A DNA stretch of 33,374 nucleotides. It comes from Sphingobium sp. C100. GTDB taxonomy: Bacteria > Pseudomonadota > Alphaproteobacteria > Sphingomonadales > Sphingomonadaceae. The stretch spans positions 1 through 33,374 of the forward strand of contig NZ_AYOY01000164.1 of NCBI RefSeq assembly GCF_000508185.1. Reading direction: 5' to 3'. The notes beneath the pieces are model-generated. The model was not told the origin of the DNA. It saw nothing but the letters and a program-made list of their open reading frames with translations, and made no database searches. Made by a program: the position numbers and the translations under genes. Below are positions 16,171-24,900 of the stretch, piece after piece. Each line of letters starts with the position of its first letter. The stretch's first letter is position 1.

Positions 16171-16238
16171 CGGGCGGCTTTGCGGCCAATGCAAAGCGAC
16201 TATTCCCATCGACGCCCGACCCGGACTAGGCTGACGCC

Positions 16239-16856
16239 ATGATTCGCCAGCTCGCCATTGTCCTGATCGCCCTCCTGACGCTATCGCCTGCTTTGGCCCA
16301 GACAGCGCCGGTTCCCGCACCCATGCTCGACCCGGCCGATGTGCGGGTCGCGATGGAAACCGACCGGGGCCTGATCCTGATCGCGGTCCATAGCGGCAAG
16401 GCGCCGGTGACGGCCGGCAATTTCCTGAAATATGTCGATGAGAAAAGGTTTGACGGCGCCGCCTTCTATCGCGGCGTCGGCGCACCCGATTATGGCTTCG
16501 TCCAGGGCGGGGCGCAAAATGATCCCAAGCGCATCCTGCCGCCCATCGCCCATGAGCCGACCAGCCGGACCGGCCTGGTCCATGACGATGGCGCGCTGTC
16601 CATGGCGCGCTATGCGCCGGGCAGCGCGACGGGCGATTTCTTCATCGTGCTGGGCCGGATGCCGTCCATGGATGCCAATCCGGAGGCGCCGGGCGACAAT
16701 CAGGGCTTTGCCGTCTTCGCCCATGTGATCGAGGGGCTGGACGTCGTGAAGGCCATCCTCGCCGCGCCGAAATCGGCGACGAAGGGCGAGGGGGTGATGA
16801 AGGGGCAGATGCTGGAGACGCCGGTCAGGATCATCACCGCGCGGCGCGTGCCCTGA
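16239..16856 (+). CDS. Secreted cyclophilin-type peptidyl-prolyl isomerase
   Basis: This 205-residue protein starts with a signal peptide (MIRQLAIVLIALLTLSPALA, cleavage likely before Gln21). The cyclophilin fold follows: APVTAGNFLKYV, FDGAAFYRGV, and the active-site-like stretches DYGFVQGG and SATGDFFIVLG. It should catalyse proline cis-trans isomerisation of periplasmic proteins. It reads independently, 68 bases after dnaA, and converges on the symporter gene. Confidence 0.9.
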   Translation: MIRQLAIVLIALLTLSPALAQTAPVPAPMLDPADVRVAMETDRGLILIAVHSGKAPVTAGNFLKYVDEKRFDGAAFYRGVGAPDYGFVQGGAQNDPKRILPPIAHEPTSRTGLVHDDGALSMARYAPGSATGDFFIVLGRMPSMDANPEAPGDNQGFAVFAHVIEGLDVVKAILAAPKSATKGEGVMKGQMLETPVRIITARRVP

Positions 16857-16878
16857 GCGGTTGCGGGGCGGGCGCGGT

Positions 16879-18111
16879 TCAGCCCGCGTCGGTCCTTCGC
16901 TGGTCCAGAATCCGCGTCACGCCCATGTCGGCGGTCACATTGCCCACGGTGCGAAATATGTCGGGCACCGTCTCCACCGCCAGCAGCAACGGCAACGCCT
17001 CCACCGGCACGCCCATGGCCAGGCAGATGGGGCCGGTGGTGGTGAAGAAGGTAATCTGGCTGGGCAGGCCGACGGCAGCCAGGCTGACGATCGCGGCCAC
17101 CAACACGCCCATGACCAGCTGGGTCGGCCCCAGCGTCACCCCGTTCATCGCCGCAACATAGAGCGCCACGCCCAGATTGGCGGGCGGACTGGTGATGCGG
17201 AAGAGGGATATCGCCAGCGGCAATATGATCGACCGGCTGGTCTCCCGAACCTGGAGCGGGCCGTCGCAGGCCTGGATCATCGCGGGCAGCGATGCGATCG
17301 AGCTTTGCGTCGAAAAGGCGATGGCCTGGCCCGGAAAGACGGCGCGGGCGAAGCGACCCGCTCCGATCCGCCCCAGGATCATGGCCAGCGGATAGACCAG
17401 CAGCGTCACCAGCAGACAGAGCAGGACGATGAAGCCGATATAATGGAGCAGCGCGCCGGCCGTCGCCAGCCCTGACCGTGCGCCGGCCACCAGCGCCAGC
17501 GCGAAGACCCCGACCGGGGCCAGCCATAGCACCCAGTTCACCACCACCAACAGCGCGTCGCCCAGCGCTTCGAACAGGCCGGTCAATTGGGCGCGGCGTT
17601 CCGGCGTGATCCGCGTCACGGCAAAGCCGAAGATGAGGGCGAACAGCACCACCGCGACAACCTGGCCATCGGCGGCGGATTTGAGCGGATTGACCGGGAT
17701 GAAGCCCAGCAGCCATGCAGCCGACGGCCGCACATCGGGTACTTCCGCCACTGGCCCGGCGCCCGCCAGCGCACCTACGGCCCCCGCCGGGACCGGCCAG
17801 ACATGCAGCATCAGCGGGCCGGCGATTGCTGCCACGCTCGCCGCGCCGACCAGCAGGATCGCGAACAAAGCGATGGCTCGCCCAGCCAGTCCATTTTTGC
17901 GCGCCGTCGTCGCGGCCTGGGCGATGCCCGTCACCAGCAGCGCGAAGATGAGCGGGATGAGCGGCATTTGCAGGCCGCCCAGCCAGGCCTTGCCGATCGG
18001 TTGCGCGATCGCGACGACTTCCGCGTCCCAGGCGCCGCCCCATTCGGCGAGCAGGATGCCACTGGCAAGACCCGCCACCAGCGCGATCATGATGCGGATG
18101 GTCAAGGACAT
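16879..18111 (-). CDS. Dicarboxylate/amino-acid:cation symporter (DAACS family)
   Basis: This 410-residue protein has about eight membrane helices and the family's serine-rich re-entrant loop FSTQSSIASLP near the middle, then SPPANLGVALYVAAMNGV, which matches the second re-entrant hairpin region. Members (GltP, DctA, SstT) import glutamate, aspartate or C4-dicarboxylates with protons or sodium. The substrate cannot be fixed from sequence, so no symbol is given. It is monocistronic with 98 bases to the next gene upstream. Convergent with the cyclophilin gene. Confidence 0.92.
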   Translation of the reverse strand: MSLTIRIMIALVAGLASGILLAEWGGAWDAEVVAIAQPIGKAWLGGLQMPLIPLIFALLVTGIAQAATTARKNGLAGRAIALFAILLVGAASVAAIAGPLMLHVWPVPAGAVGALAGAGPVAEVPDVRPSAAWLLGFIPVNPLKSAADGQVVAVVLFALIFGFAVTRITPERRAQLTGLFEALGDALLVVVNWVLWLAPVGVFALALVAGARSGLATAGALLHYIGFIVLLCLLVTLLVYPLAMILGRIGAGRFARAVFPGQAIAFSTQSSIASLPAMIQACDGPLQVRETSRSIILPLAISLFRITSPPANLGVALYVAAMNGVTLGPTQLVMGVLVAAIVSLAAVGLPSQITFFTTTGPICLAMGVPVEALPLLLAVETVPDIFRTVGNVTADMGVTRILDQRRTDAG

Positions 18112-18209
18112 GGACGGCTTTCTCCCTTCATGGTTTGCGCCATGGGTGGAAAGACGAACCAGCCGCGATCATGCCGCCATTGTCTCGCGTCGCAAAGCCG
18201 GGCGCTCGC

Positions 18210-19415
18210 TCAGTCCGCGAAGCTGCGCGGTGCGGCATCGACTACGGTGAAGGCGCCGGCGCCCACTTCGGACACTTCCAGCGCGCGTTCCGCAACGCCC
18301 GTCCGGTTAAAGCGGAAGGCGCCGTCAATGCCTGAAAAGCCGCCCGCGTCGCGCAGCCGCGCGGCCGGGAAAGGGGCGCCGGGCTTCCATTGCTGGGCGA
18401 TCCGCACCGTCAGCAGCACGGCGTCATAGCCGAGCGAGGACAGGCGGAAAGGGGTGCTGCCGAAGCGCGCCCGATATTTGGTCACGAGCTGGCGATAAAG
18501 GCCATCGGACACGCTGGCGAACCATGCGCCGCGCAGCACCGGGCTGCTGGCGAGCGAGGGTTCGGCGTTCCAAAGTTCGGTGCCCAGCAGGCGCGCGTTC
18601 GCCCCGCCATTTTTCCGCACGATCGGCGCGACCTGAAGCGCGACGCGGCCCGAATCGGCGATCAGCAGCGCGTCATAGCTGGACGAAGCCTGGAGCTTCT
18701 TGACCGCCGCGGCAATCGACCCCGACGATCGATCGAAAGTCTGCATCGACACCACCGTGCCGCCCGCCTGCTCCACCGCACGCAGCAGAGCATTGCCCGC
18801 CCGTTCGCCATAGGTGCCGCGCGGCACCAGCGCGCCGAACTGGCTCAGCCCCTTGGACTTGGCGAAGTCCACGACCCGTTCGATCGACTGGTTGGGATTA
18901 TAGCCCATGATGTAGACGCCGCCGCCAGCGACGCTGTTGTCGTTGGAAAAGCTGATGACCGGGACATTGGCCCGCGCCGCGATCGGCCCGACGATCCGGG
19001 CGTCCTCGGCCAGCAGCGGCCCCAGGATCAGGCGGTTGCCGTCCGCCAGCGCCTTGTTCACCGCTGCCGCCGCGCCCAGCGCCGTGTCATAGGTGGTGAT
19101 GCGCACCTTGTCCGTCTTGGTGTCCAGCAGCGCCAGCGTGGTGGCGTTGGCGATCGACTGGCCGACCCCGGCATTGGTGCCGCTCATCGGCACCAGCAGG
19201 GCGACGCGATGACGGGCGGTATCGGTGGGCAAGCCCTGCACGACTTCGGGTGCGGTCGGCTGCGCCGGGCCGCTGGGCGTGGCCGGCGCCGGCCCCTTGG
19301 GCACGATCGACTGGCAGGCGGCCAGGAACAGGGCCGCGCCCATGAACGCGATCCGCGCGCCGCGCTTGATCGAAGCGAACATGTTCGCTTGCCGGGGGGC
19401 ATCCGTCTCTGTCAT
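18210..19415 (-). CDS. LpoA-like penicillin-binding protein activator lipoprotein
   Basis: This 401-residue protein has a lipoprotein signal with lipobox LAAC (acylated Cys34). A Pro/Ala-rich linker follows, then a periplasmic-binding-protein-like fold (VALLVPMSGTNAGVGQSIANA, LILGPLLAEDARIV, PVISFSNDNSV, FGALVPRGTYGERAGNALL). This is the architecture of LpoA-type activators of class A penicillin-binding proteins. The position next to rsmI and yraN matches the lpoA-yraN neighbourhood of E. coli. ATG at 19415 has AAGGA six bases upstream; an internal ATG at 19382 would give a more compact signal but lacks a binding site. It diverges from rsmI with only 11 bases between. Confidence 0.88.
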   Translation of the reverse strand: MTETDAPRQANMFASIKRGARIAFMGAALFLAACQSIVPKGPAPATPSGPAQPTAPEVVQGLPTDTARHRVALLVPMSGTNAGVGQSIANATTLALLDTKTDKVRITTYDTALGAAAAVNKALADGNRLILGPLLAEDARIVGPIAARANVPVISFSNDNSVAGGGVYIMGYNPNQSIERVVDFAKSKGLSQFGALVPRGTYGERAGNALLRAVEQAGGTVVSMQTFDRSSGSIAAAVKKLQASSSYDALLIADSGRVALQVAPIVRKNGGANARLLGTELWNAEPSLASSPVLRGAWFASVSDGLYRQLVTKYRARFGSTPFRLSSLGYDAVLLTVRIAQQWKPGAPFPAARLRDAGGFSGIDGAFRFNRTGVAERALEVSEVGAGAFTVVDAAPRSFAD

Positions 19416-19426
19416 CTGGCGTCCTT

Positions 19427-20269
19427 ATGGAAACTTCGCATGTGGGGCTTGAGCCCGGGCTTTATATCGTCGCGGGGCCGATCGGCAACCTTGGAGACCT
19501 GACACCGCGCGGCGCAGAGATATTGCGGCTGGCGGATGTCGTCGCGGTCGAAGATACGCGGGTGAGCGCCCGCCTGTTGCGCCATGCCGGCTCCGACCGG
19601 CCGATGATCCCCTATCATGACCATAGCGCCGATTCGGTGCGGGCGCGGCTGGTCGACCGGATGGCGGGCGAATCGGTCGCTTTGCTTTCCGACGCGGGCA
19701 CGCCGCTCATTTCCGATCCGGGCTATAAGCTGGTGCGCGACGCGCGAGCGGCGGGGCGCAGGATCACGACCCTGCCCGGTCCCAGCGCAGCGATCGCGGC
19801 GCTGACCCTGTCGGGCCTGCCGACCGATCGTTTCCTGTTCATGGGGTTTTTGCCCAGCAAGGCGAAGGCGCGGGGCGACGCGCTGGACGAGGTGGCGGCC
19901 CTGCGCGCAACCCTGGTCTTCTACGAAAGCGGTCCGCGCCTGTCCGATTCGCTGTCGGCCATGGCCGCCCATCTGGGCGATCGGGAGGCGGCGGTGAGTC
20001 GCGAGATCAGCAAGACGTTCGAGGAGACCGCGACCGGCACCTTGCGCCAATTGTCCGCGCGCTATGCCGACGCCCCGCCCAAGGGCGAGATCGTCGTCAC
20101 GGTGGGGCCGCCCGGCGAAGCGCCGCCGCCCAGCGCCGAGGATGTCGACGGTGCGCTGCTGGACGCGATGATCCGCCTGCCCGTGTCAAAGGCCGCCGGC
20201 GAAGTGGCGAAGAAATTCGGTCTCGACCGCCGCGCCCTCTATGACCGGGCGATGGAACTCAAGGCATGA
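19427..20269 (+). CDS. rsmI: 16S rRNA (cytidine1402-2'-O)-methyltransferase
   Basis: This 280-residue protein belongs to the tetrapyrrole-methylase fold group. The N-terminus carries LYIVAGPIGNLGDLTPR and VAVEDTR; LLSDAGTPLISDPGY and LPGPSA are the SAM-binding loops. RsmI 2'-O-methylates C1402 in the decoding centre together with RsmH. The ATG at 19427 has no visible ribosome binding site; an in-frame GTG at 19442 preceded by GGAA may be the true start and puts the conserved GLYIV near the N-terminus. It overlaps yraN by 4 bases (ATGA). Confidence 0.95.
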   Translation: METSHVGLEPGLYIVAGPIGNLGDLTPRGAEILRLADVVAVEDTRVSARLLRHAGSDRPMIPYHDHSADSVRARLVDRMAGESVALLSDAGTPLISDPGYKLVRDARAAGRRITTLPGPSAAIAALTLSGLPTDRFLFMGFLPSKAKARGDALDEVAALRATLVFYESGPRLSDSLSAMAAHLGDREAAVSREISKTFEETATGTLRQLSARYADAPPKGEIVVTVGPPGEAPPPSAEDVDGALLDAMIRLPVSKAAGEVAKKFGLDRRALYDRAMELKA

Positions 20270-20619
20270 GTCGCCGCCAAGCGGAGCAACGCGGACGGCA
20301 GGCCGAACGCATCGCTGGCTGGTGGCTGCGCCTCAAAGGCTGGCAGATTGTCGGCCGCCGTCTGCGCACGCCCGCCGGAGAGGTTGATCTGGTCGCGCGT
20401 CGGGGGGCCATGCTCGCCTTTGTCGAGGTGAAGGCGCGGGCAAGCGCGGCTGATCTTGACCTGGCGATCGACGAACGGCGCCTCGCCCGCGTTGCGGCGG
20501 CGGCGGACATTCTCTGGCATGATCTGGCAAAACCCGGCGATGACATGCGAATCGACGTCATCCTCCTTGCACCCGGTCGCCCGCCACGCCATCTGTCCAA
20601 TGTCTGGCATGGGGGGTAG
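20266..20619 (+). CDS. YraN family (UPF0102) endonuclease-like protein
   Basis: This 117-residue protein begins MSRRQAEQRGRQAERIAGWW and contains TPAGEVDLVARRGAMLAFVEVKAR, the conserved E...D...ExK arrangement of a restriction-endonuclease-like fold. UPF0102 proteins sit next to rsmI in many proteobacteria; their role is still uncertain. It overlaps rsmI by 4 bases and is 68 bases before gshB. Confidence 0.92.
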   Translation: MSRRQAEQRGRQAERIAGWWLRLKGWQIVGRRLRTPAGEVDLVARRGAMLAFVEVKARASAADLDLAIDERRLARVAAAADILWHDLAKPGDDMRIDVILLAPGRPPRHLSNVWHGG

Positions 20620-20687
20620 CTGCCGCCCAGCGCTCCGTCTTCCGTTCGCGTCAAACGAGCGGCTGTTGTTAGTGGAAGGTTTTCTGG

Positions 20688-21662
20688 ATGACCATATTCA
20701 ACCCTCTGACCGTCGCCGTCCAGATGGACCCGATGGAGGGGATCAACATCGCGGGTGATTCGACTTTCCACATCATGCTGGCGGGGCAGGCGCGGGGGCA
20801 TCGCCTCTATCATTATCTGGCCCCGGACCTCAGTTTTCGCGACGGCCGCGTGCTGGCGAAGGCGCGCCCGGTGAAGGTGCAGAAGCAGAAGGGCGATCAT
20901 TTCGCCTTTGGCCCGGAAGAGATGCTGGACCTGGGCCGCGACGTCGATGTCGTGCTGATGCGGCAGGATCCGCCCTTTGATCTGAGCTACATCACCGCGA
21001 CCCATTTGCTGGAACGCGTGCAGGACGAAACGCTGGTGGTGAACGACCCGGCGTCGGTCCGCAATGCGCCCGAAAAGATATTCGTGCTCGATTATGCGCG
21101 CTTCATGCCGCCGACCATGATTACGCGCGATCTGGCGCAGGTGCGCAGTTTCCTTGCCGAACATGGCGAGATCGTGGTGAAGCCGCTCTACGGCAATGCC
21201 GGCAACGCCGTCTTTCATGTCGGGCAGTCCGGCGCGAACCTGTCCGCGCTGGTGGAACTGTTCAACGCCTCCTGGGTCGAACCTTTCATGGTCCAGGCCT
21301 TCATTCCCGGCGTCGCGGAAGGGGACAAGCGCATCGTGCTGGTCGATGGGCAGGTCGCGGGCGCGGTCAACCGCATCCCAGGCAAGGGCGAAATTCGCTC
21401 CAACCTGGCCGTTGGCGGGTCGGCGGCCAAGACCGAACTGACGGCGAAGGAGCGTGAGATCTGCGACGCGCTCGGCCCCGAACTCAAGGCGCGGGGCCTG
21501 CTTTTCGTGGGCATTGACGTGATCGGCGGGGAGTGGCTGACCGAAATCAACGTGACGTCGCCCACCGGCATCGTGTCGATCGACGCCTTTGACGGCGCCG
21601 ACACCGGCGGCATGATCTGGGATGCGATCGACGCGCGGCTGGCGGCTCGGGCGGCGGATTGA
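20688..21662 (+). CDS. gshB: Glutathione synthase
   Basis: This 324-residue ATP-grasp protein begins MTIFNPLTVAVQMDPMEGIN. The central ATP-grasp loop is IVVKPLYGNAGNAVFHV, and the C-terminal active site reads ITEINVTSPTGI-like (GEWLTEINVTSPTGIVSI), which holds the metal-binding Glu and Asn. It joins glycine to gamma-glutamylcysteine. A weak TGGAAGG precedes the start. Glutathione made here would serve transferases such as the one at 2831-3502. Confidence 0.97.
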   Translation: MTIFNPLTVAVQMDPMEGINIAGDSTFHIMLAGQARGHRLYHYLAPDLSFRDGRVLAKARPVKVQKQKGDHFAFGPEEMLDLGRDVDVVLMRQDPPFDLSYITATHLLERVQDETLVVNDPASVRNAPEKIFVLDYARFMPPTMITRDLAQVRSFLAEHGEIVVKPLYGNAGNAVFHVGQSGANLSALVELFNASWVEPFMVQAFIPGVAEGDKRIVLVDGQVAGAVNRIPGKGEIRSNLAVGGSAAKTELTAKEREICDALGPELKARGLLFVGIDVIGGEWLTEINVTSPTGIVSIDAFDGADTGGMIWDAIDARLAARAAD

Positions 21663-21747
21663 ACCCCGTGCCGAATTTGCGTCATGCCAGCGGTGAACGG
21701 CGCTGTCCTTCCGTGCGTTCGGATGACAAAGCGACAGGGGCGACCCC

Positions 21748-22347
21748 ATGACCGACTGGGTCGTGAGCCTGATCGACGCGGGCGGCTATTGGGGCATCGG
21801 CCTGCTGATGGTGCTGGAAAATGTCTTTCCGCCGATTCCGTCCGAACTCATCATGGGCATTGGCGGCATCCGCGTCGGACAGGGGCGGATGGAGATGGAA
21901 TGGCTGTTGCTGGCCGGCACCATCGGCACCACCATCGGCAATTATTTCTGGTATCTCGTCGGCCATGTCCTGGGTTTTCGACGGTTGAAGCCGCTGGTCG
22001 ACCGTTACGGCCGCTGGGCGACGCTCGAGTGGCGCGACGTCGAGGCGCTTGATCATCTGTTCGGCAAATATGGGCAGGTCGTCGTCTTCGTCTTCCGCTT
22101 CCTGCCGGCTTTCCGCACCATGATATCGCTGCCAGCAGGCCTGTTCCGCATGGGCCATATCCGCTTTCTGCTATGGACGGCGGGCGGGGCGCTGATCTGG
22201 AACGTCATCCTTGCCTATGCGGGTTATGTGCTGGGGCGGAATTTCCAGAATATCGACCGCTATCTCGGCCCGGCCACCACGGTCTTCGTGATCGGCGCGA
22301 TCATTCTCTATCTCTGGCGGCTGGCGACCTGGCGGCCGCGCGGCTGA
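21748..22347 (+). CDS. DedA family membrane protein
   Basis: This 199-residue protein has the DedA pattern: an N-terminal re-entrant helix with MVLENVFPPIPSELIMGIGG, a small glycine-rich segment GTIGTTIGNYFWYLVG, and the signature FRFLPAFRTMISLPAGLFRM in the second half, with conserved arginines. DedA/DTT-type proteins move lipids (undecaprenyl phosphate or phosphatidylethanolamine) across the inner membrane using the proton gradient. ACAGGGG lies before the ATG. It runs into a convergent small gene 4 bases away. Confidence 0.92.
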   Translation: MTDWVVSLIDAGGYWGIGLLMVLENVFPPIPSELIMGIGGIRVGQGRMEMEWLLLAGTIGTTIGNYFWYLVGHVLGFRRLKPLVDRYGRWATLEWRDVEALDHLFGKYGQVVVFVFRFLPAFRTMISLPAGLFRMGHIRFLLWTAGGALIWNVILAYAGYVLGRNFQNIDRYLGPATTVFVIGAIILYLWRLATWRPRG

Positions 22348-22351
22348 TCCG

Positions 22352-22630
22352 TCAGAACGGGATCTTGACGCCGACCATCACCCGTTTCGACGTGGTGCCG
22401 TTGCCGAAACTCTGGCTATCGACATGAAGATCGGCCTTGGCATTGCCGAACAGGCCGATCTCCGCTCGGCCGAGCGGCGGGGCGTTGCTGACAGGTTCGC
22501 GTTCGATCCGCTGGCTCTGCCGCCGCGCGGTGACGACGATGGTGTCGGGCGCGGCGGGCTTCACTGTCGCAAGATCGAAGTCGGGCGGAATCGCGCCGCC
22601 GGATTGCAGGGCGAGGATCAGGCGCAGCAT
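22352..22630 (-). CDS. Small protein of unknown function
   Basis: This 92-residue protein (MLRLILALQSGGAIPPDFDL) is not recognised. It has a hydrophobic start too short for a clear signal, a stretch TIVVTARRQSQRIER in the middle and the C-terminus VMVGVKIPF, which resembles the final beta strand of an outer-membrane protein. It may be a remnant or a short periplasmic peptide. It is alone, convergent with the DedA gene; coding is plausible from frame openness and GC-rich codon choice. Confidence 0.55.
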   Translation of the reverse strand: MLRLILALQSGGAIPPDFDLATVKPAAPDTIVVTARRQSQRIEREPVSNAPPLGRAEIGLFGNAKADLHVDSQSFGNGTTSKRVMVGVKIPF

Positions 22631-22700
22631 GTTCGGACAATCTCCGGTCGCTTGGCTCCTGCGCAGGCTGGCCGTGCACTATGGCCGAATGATGGCGATT

Positions 22701-23591
22701 TCAGGCGCGGGGGTGCGCGCTGCGGTAGATGTCCAGCAGATGGGCGGCATCGACCTGCGTGTAAATCTGGGTCGATGACAGGCTGGCGTGGCCCAGCAAT
22801 TCCTGCAGGCTGCGCAGGTCGGCGCCGCGGCCTAGCAGGTGGGTCGCGAAACTGTGGCGCAGCGCGTGGGGAGTGGTGCGGTCGGACAGGCCGAGCCGCC
22901 CGCGCGCGCCCTGCACCGCGCGGCGGATGAGGGCGGGGGAAAGCGGGCCGCCGCGGGCGCCGCGGAACAGGGGCGCGTCACGCTCCGGCGGATAGGGACA
23001 GGCGGCGAGATAGGTTTCGATCGCTGCGCGCACTTGGGGCAGGAGGGGCACGATGCGGGTCTTGTTGCGCTTGCCGGTGACGCGCAGCGTGTCGGCCAGG
23101 GGCAGGACGTCGCCCGTCAGGCCCACCGCTTCGCCGATGCGCAGGCCCGCGCCGTAGAGCAGCAGCAGCACGGCCCAGTCGCGGGCGCCGATCCAGCCTT
23201 CGCGGGCGGTTTCGGCGATGTCCCCGGCGAGCGCCATGGCTTCGTCGGGGGAGATGGGACGGGGCAGGCCGCGTTTGACCCGTGGTCCCTTGAGTTGCGG
23301 TACGCGGGCGTCTTGCCCGCCGGCGAATTTCAGGAAGCCGCGCACCGCCGACAATTCGCGGGCCGCGGTCAGATTGCCGATGCCGTCCATGCGCCGGCTG
23401 GTGAGAAAGGCGCGCAGGTCCGCCTGTTCGAGCCTGCCGAGCGTCGCTGCGTCCACCTGTTCGCCGCGATGCTGCTCCAGAAAGGCGAGCAGCCGTTCGG
23501 CGGTGGCCATATAGGCCCGCACCGTGTGCACGGACCGCCGCCGGTCATGGGCGAGATGGGCGCGCCAGCGTTCGATGAGGGCGGTGGACAT
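22701..23591 (-). CDS. xerC: Tyrosine recombinase XerC
   Basis: This 296-residue protein has the SAM-like core-binding domain at 1-90 and the catalytic domain with all six residues of the tyrosine recombinase site: Arg151 (GLRIGE), Lys174 (TGKRNK), His242 and Arg245 (HALRH), His268 (LGHASL) and Tyr277 (TQIYTQ). XerC acts with XerD at dif to resolve chromosome dimers. Size and chromosomal context (between housekeeping genes, no attachment repeats beside it) argue for the resident XerC, not a phage integrase. No dif site is seen in the window. Confidence 0.93.
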   Translation of the reverse strand: MSTALIERWRAHLAHDRRRSVHTVRAYMATAERLLAFLEQHRGEQVDAATLGRLEQADLRAFLTSRRMDGIGNLTAARELSAVRGFLKFAGGQDARVPQLKGPRVKRGLPRPISPDEAMALAGDIAETAREGWIGARDWAVLLLLYGAGLRIGEAVGLTGDVLPLADTLRVTGKRNKTRIVPLLPQVRAAIETYLAACPYPPERDAPLFRGARGGPLSPALIRRAVQGARGRLGLSDRTTPHALRHSFATHLLGRGADLRSLQELLGHASLSSTQIYTQVDAAHLLDIYRSAHPRA

Positions 23592-23665
23592 GGCGTCAGA
23601 TTAGGACAGGACGGGCGGGAAGGGGAGCGGAGATTTTCCGCGCGTCCCGCCCTTTGCCACAGGCG

Positions 23666-23700
23666 AAAAAGGGCAGCGCCCTCCAGTGAAGGCGCCGCCC
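23666..23700 (-). terminator. Rho-independent terminator of rplJL
   Basis: On the minus strand an 11-pair stem (arms at 23690-23700 and 23671-23681; GGGCGGCGCCT against GGGCGCTGCCC with G-U pairs) closes an 8-base loop and is followed by TTTTT (23670-23666). It separates the ribosomal operon from xerC, which runs in the same direction. Confidence 0.9.
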
Positions 23701-23763
23701 CTATTCTGTCCGGCCGGAACCGGATCGGTCGCCCCGCAGCACATGGCCGCGGGGCAGGTCCGA

Positions 23764-24138
23764 TTACTTCAGCTCGACGGTCGCGCCGGCTTCTTCCAGC
23801 TGCTTCTTGACCTTCTCGGCCTCGTCCTTGTTCACGCCTTCCTTGACGGCCTTGGGCGCGCTTTCGACCAGCGACTTGGCTTCGGTCAGACCCAGGCCGG
23901 TGATGGCGCGGACTTCCTTGATGACGTTGATCTTCTTGCCACCGTCGCCGGTCAGGATGACGTCGAATTCGGTCTGCTCTTCAGCAGCCGGAGCGGCGGC
24001 GGCAGCGGCCGGGCCGGCAACGGCGACGGCAGCGGCGGCCGAAACGCCCCACTTTTCTTCCAGAGCCTTCGACAGCTCGGCGGCTTCGAGGACGGTGAGG
24101 GCCGAAAGCTGATCGACCAGAGCGTTGATGTCTGCCAT
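23764..24138 (-). CDS. rplL: 50S ribosomal protein L7/L12
   Basis: This 124-residue acidic protein has the N-terminal dimer region [20 protein letters not shown], an alanine-rich hinge ([17 protein letters not shown]) and a C-terminal domain with [20 protein letters not shown], all standard for L12. Multiple copies form the ribosome stalk that recruits translation GTPases. It follows rplJ after 72 bases and is ended by a strong terminator, so rpoB is not cotranscribed with it here. Confidence 0.98.
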   Translation of the reverse strand: MADINALVDQLSALTVLEAAELSKALEEKWGVSAAAAVAVAGPAAAAAAPAAEEQTEFDVILTGDGGKKINVIKEVRAITGLGLTEAKSLVESAPKAVKEGVNKDEAEKVKKQLEEAGATVELK

Positions 24139-24210
24139 TTGTCTTGTTTCCTTGTTTGGGGCGTTGCGCCCCGTCAGATGAGGGTCAAAAAATTCGGATT
24201 CGGGAACGGC

Positions 24211-24726
24211 TCAGGCCGCTTCCTTCTCCGCATAGGCGTTGAAGACACGCGCAAGCTGCGCTGCCGGCGCCTGGGTGACGGTTGCGAGCTTGGTAGCCGG
24301 GGCGACCAGAAGGCCGACCAGCTTGGCGCGCAGTTCATCCAGCGACGGCATCGACGCCAGGGCCTTGACGCCCTCCGCATCGAGCACAACTTCGCCCATC
24401 GCGCCGCCAACAATCTCAAGCTTGTCGTTGGTCTTCGCGAATTCGATCGCAACCTTGGCGGCGGCGACCGGATCGGCCGAGGTGGCAAGGCCAACCGGAC
24501 CGCTCAGCAGGTCGCTGAGGCCGGTATAGGCGGTGCCATCAAGGGCGATGCGGGCGAGGCGGTTCTTCGTAACCTTGTAGGTCGCGCCGGCTTCGCGCAT
24601 CTTCTGGCGCAGGACGGTCGACTGGGCGACGGTCATGCCGAGGTTGCGGGTCACGACGACCACGCCAACTTCTGCCAGTTCAGCGTTCAGCGCGGTAACG
24701 ACCTCAGATTTCTGATTACGATCCAT
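24211..24726 (-). CDS. rplJ: 50S ribosomal protein L10
   Basis: This 171-residue protein starts MDRNQKSEVV, with TRNLGMTVAQSTVLRQKMR near residue 30 and the C-terminal helix LARVFNAYAEKEAA that binds L12 dimers. L10 anchors the stalk on 23S rRNA and, with L12, represses its own operon by binding the mRNA leader found at 24901-24956. The ATG at 24726 is chosen because it begins at the usual L10 terminus; the upstream frame adds MGPPADMKWSNG, unlike the family. Confidence 0.97.
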   Translation of the reverse strand: MDRNQKSEVVTALNAELAEVGVVVVTRNLGMTVAQSTVLRQKMREAGATYKVTKNRLARIALDGTAYTGLSDLLSGPVGLATSADPVAAAKVAIEFAKTNDKLEIVGGAMGEVVLDAEGVKALASMPSLDELRAKLVGLLVAPATKLATVTQAPAAQLARVFNAYAEKEAA

Positions 24727-24900
24727 GCCATTACTCCACTTCATGTCCGCGGGCGGACCCACGGACGGCTAAATACCCGCACGCTTGCACGCACGGGGCA
24801 CTATAGTCCGAAGGGGAGAGATCGACTGGCCCGTGCCCCATGAAGGAAACAGGCAGACCCGGACCGGGCGCGCGGCCCGTGTTCGGTAAAGAACTTTTCC

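Noticed and set aside
14680..16485. Long open frame on the minus strand across dnaA (601 residues)
   Set aside because: Antisense shadow of dnaA, rich in Arg, His, Ala and Gly without any domain signature.
21680..21735. Further REP-like element between gshB and the DedA gene
   Set aside because: It has GTCATGCCAGCG and GGATGACAAAG at its ends, but the arms do not pair well; at most a decayed copy.
20259..21749. Long minus-strand open frame across gshB (496 residues)
   Set aside because: Shadow of gshB and yraN coding sequence; no motif.
22701..23591. Phage or island integrase
   Set aside because: Size, composition and all six active-site residues fit resident XerC; no tRNA gene, attachment repeats or cargo lie next to it.
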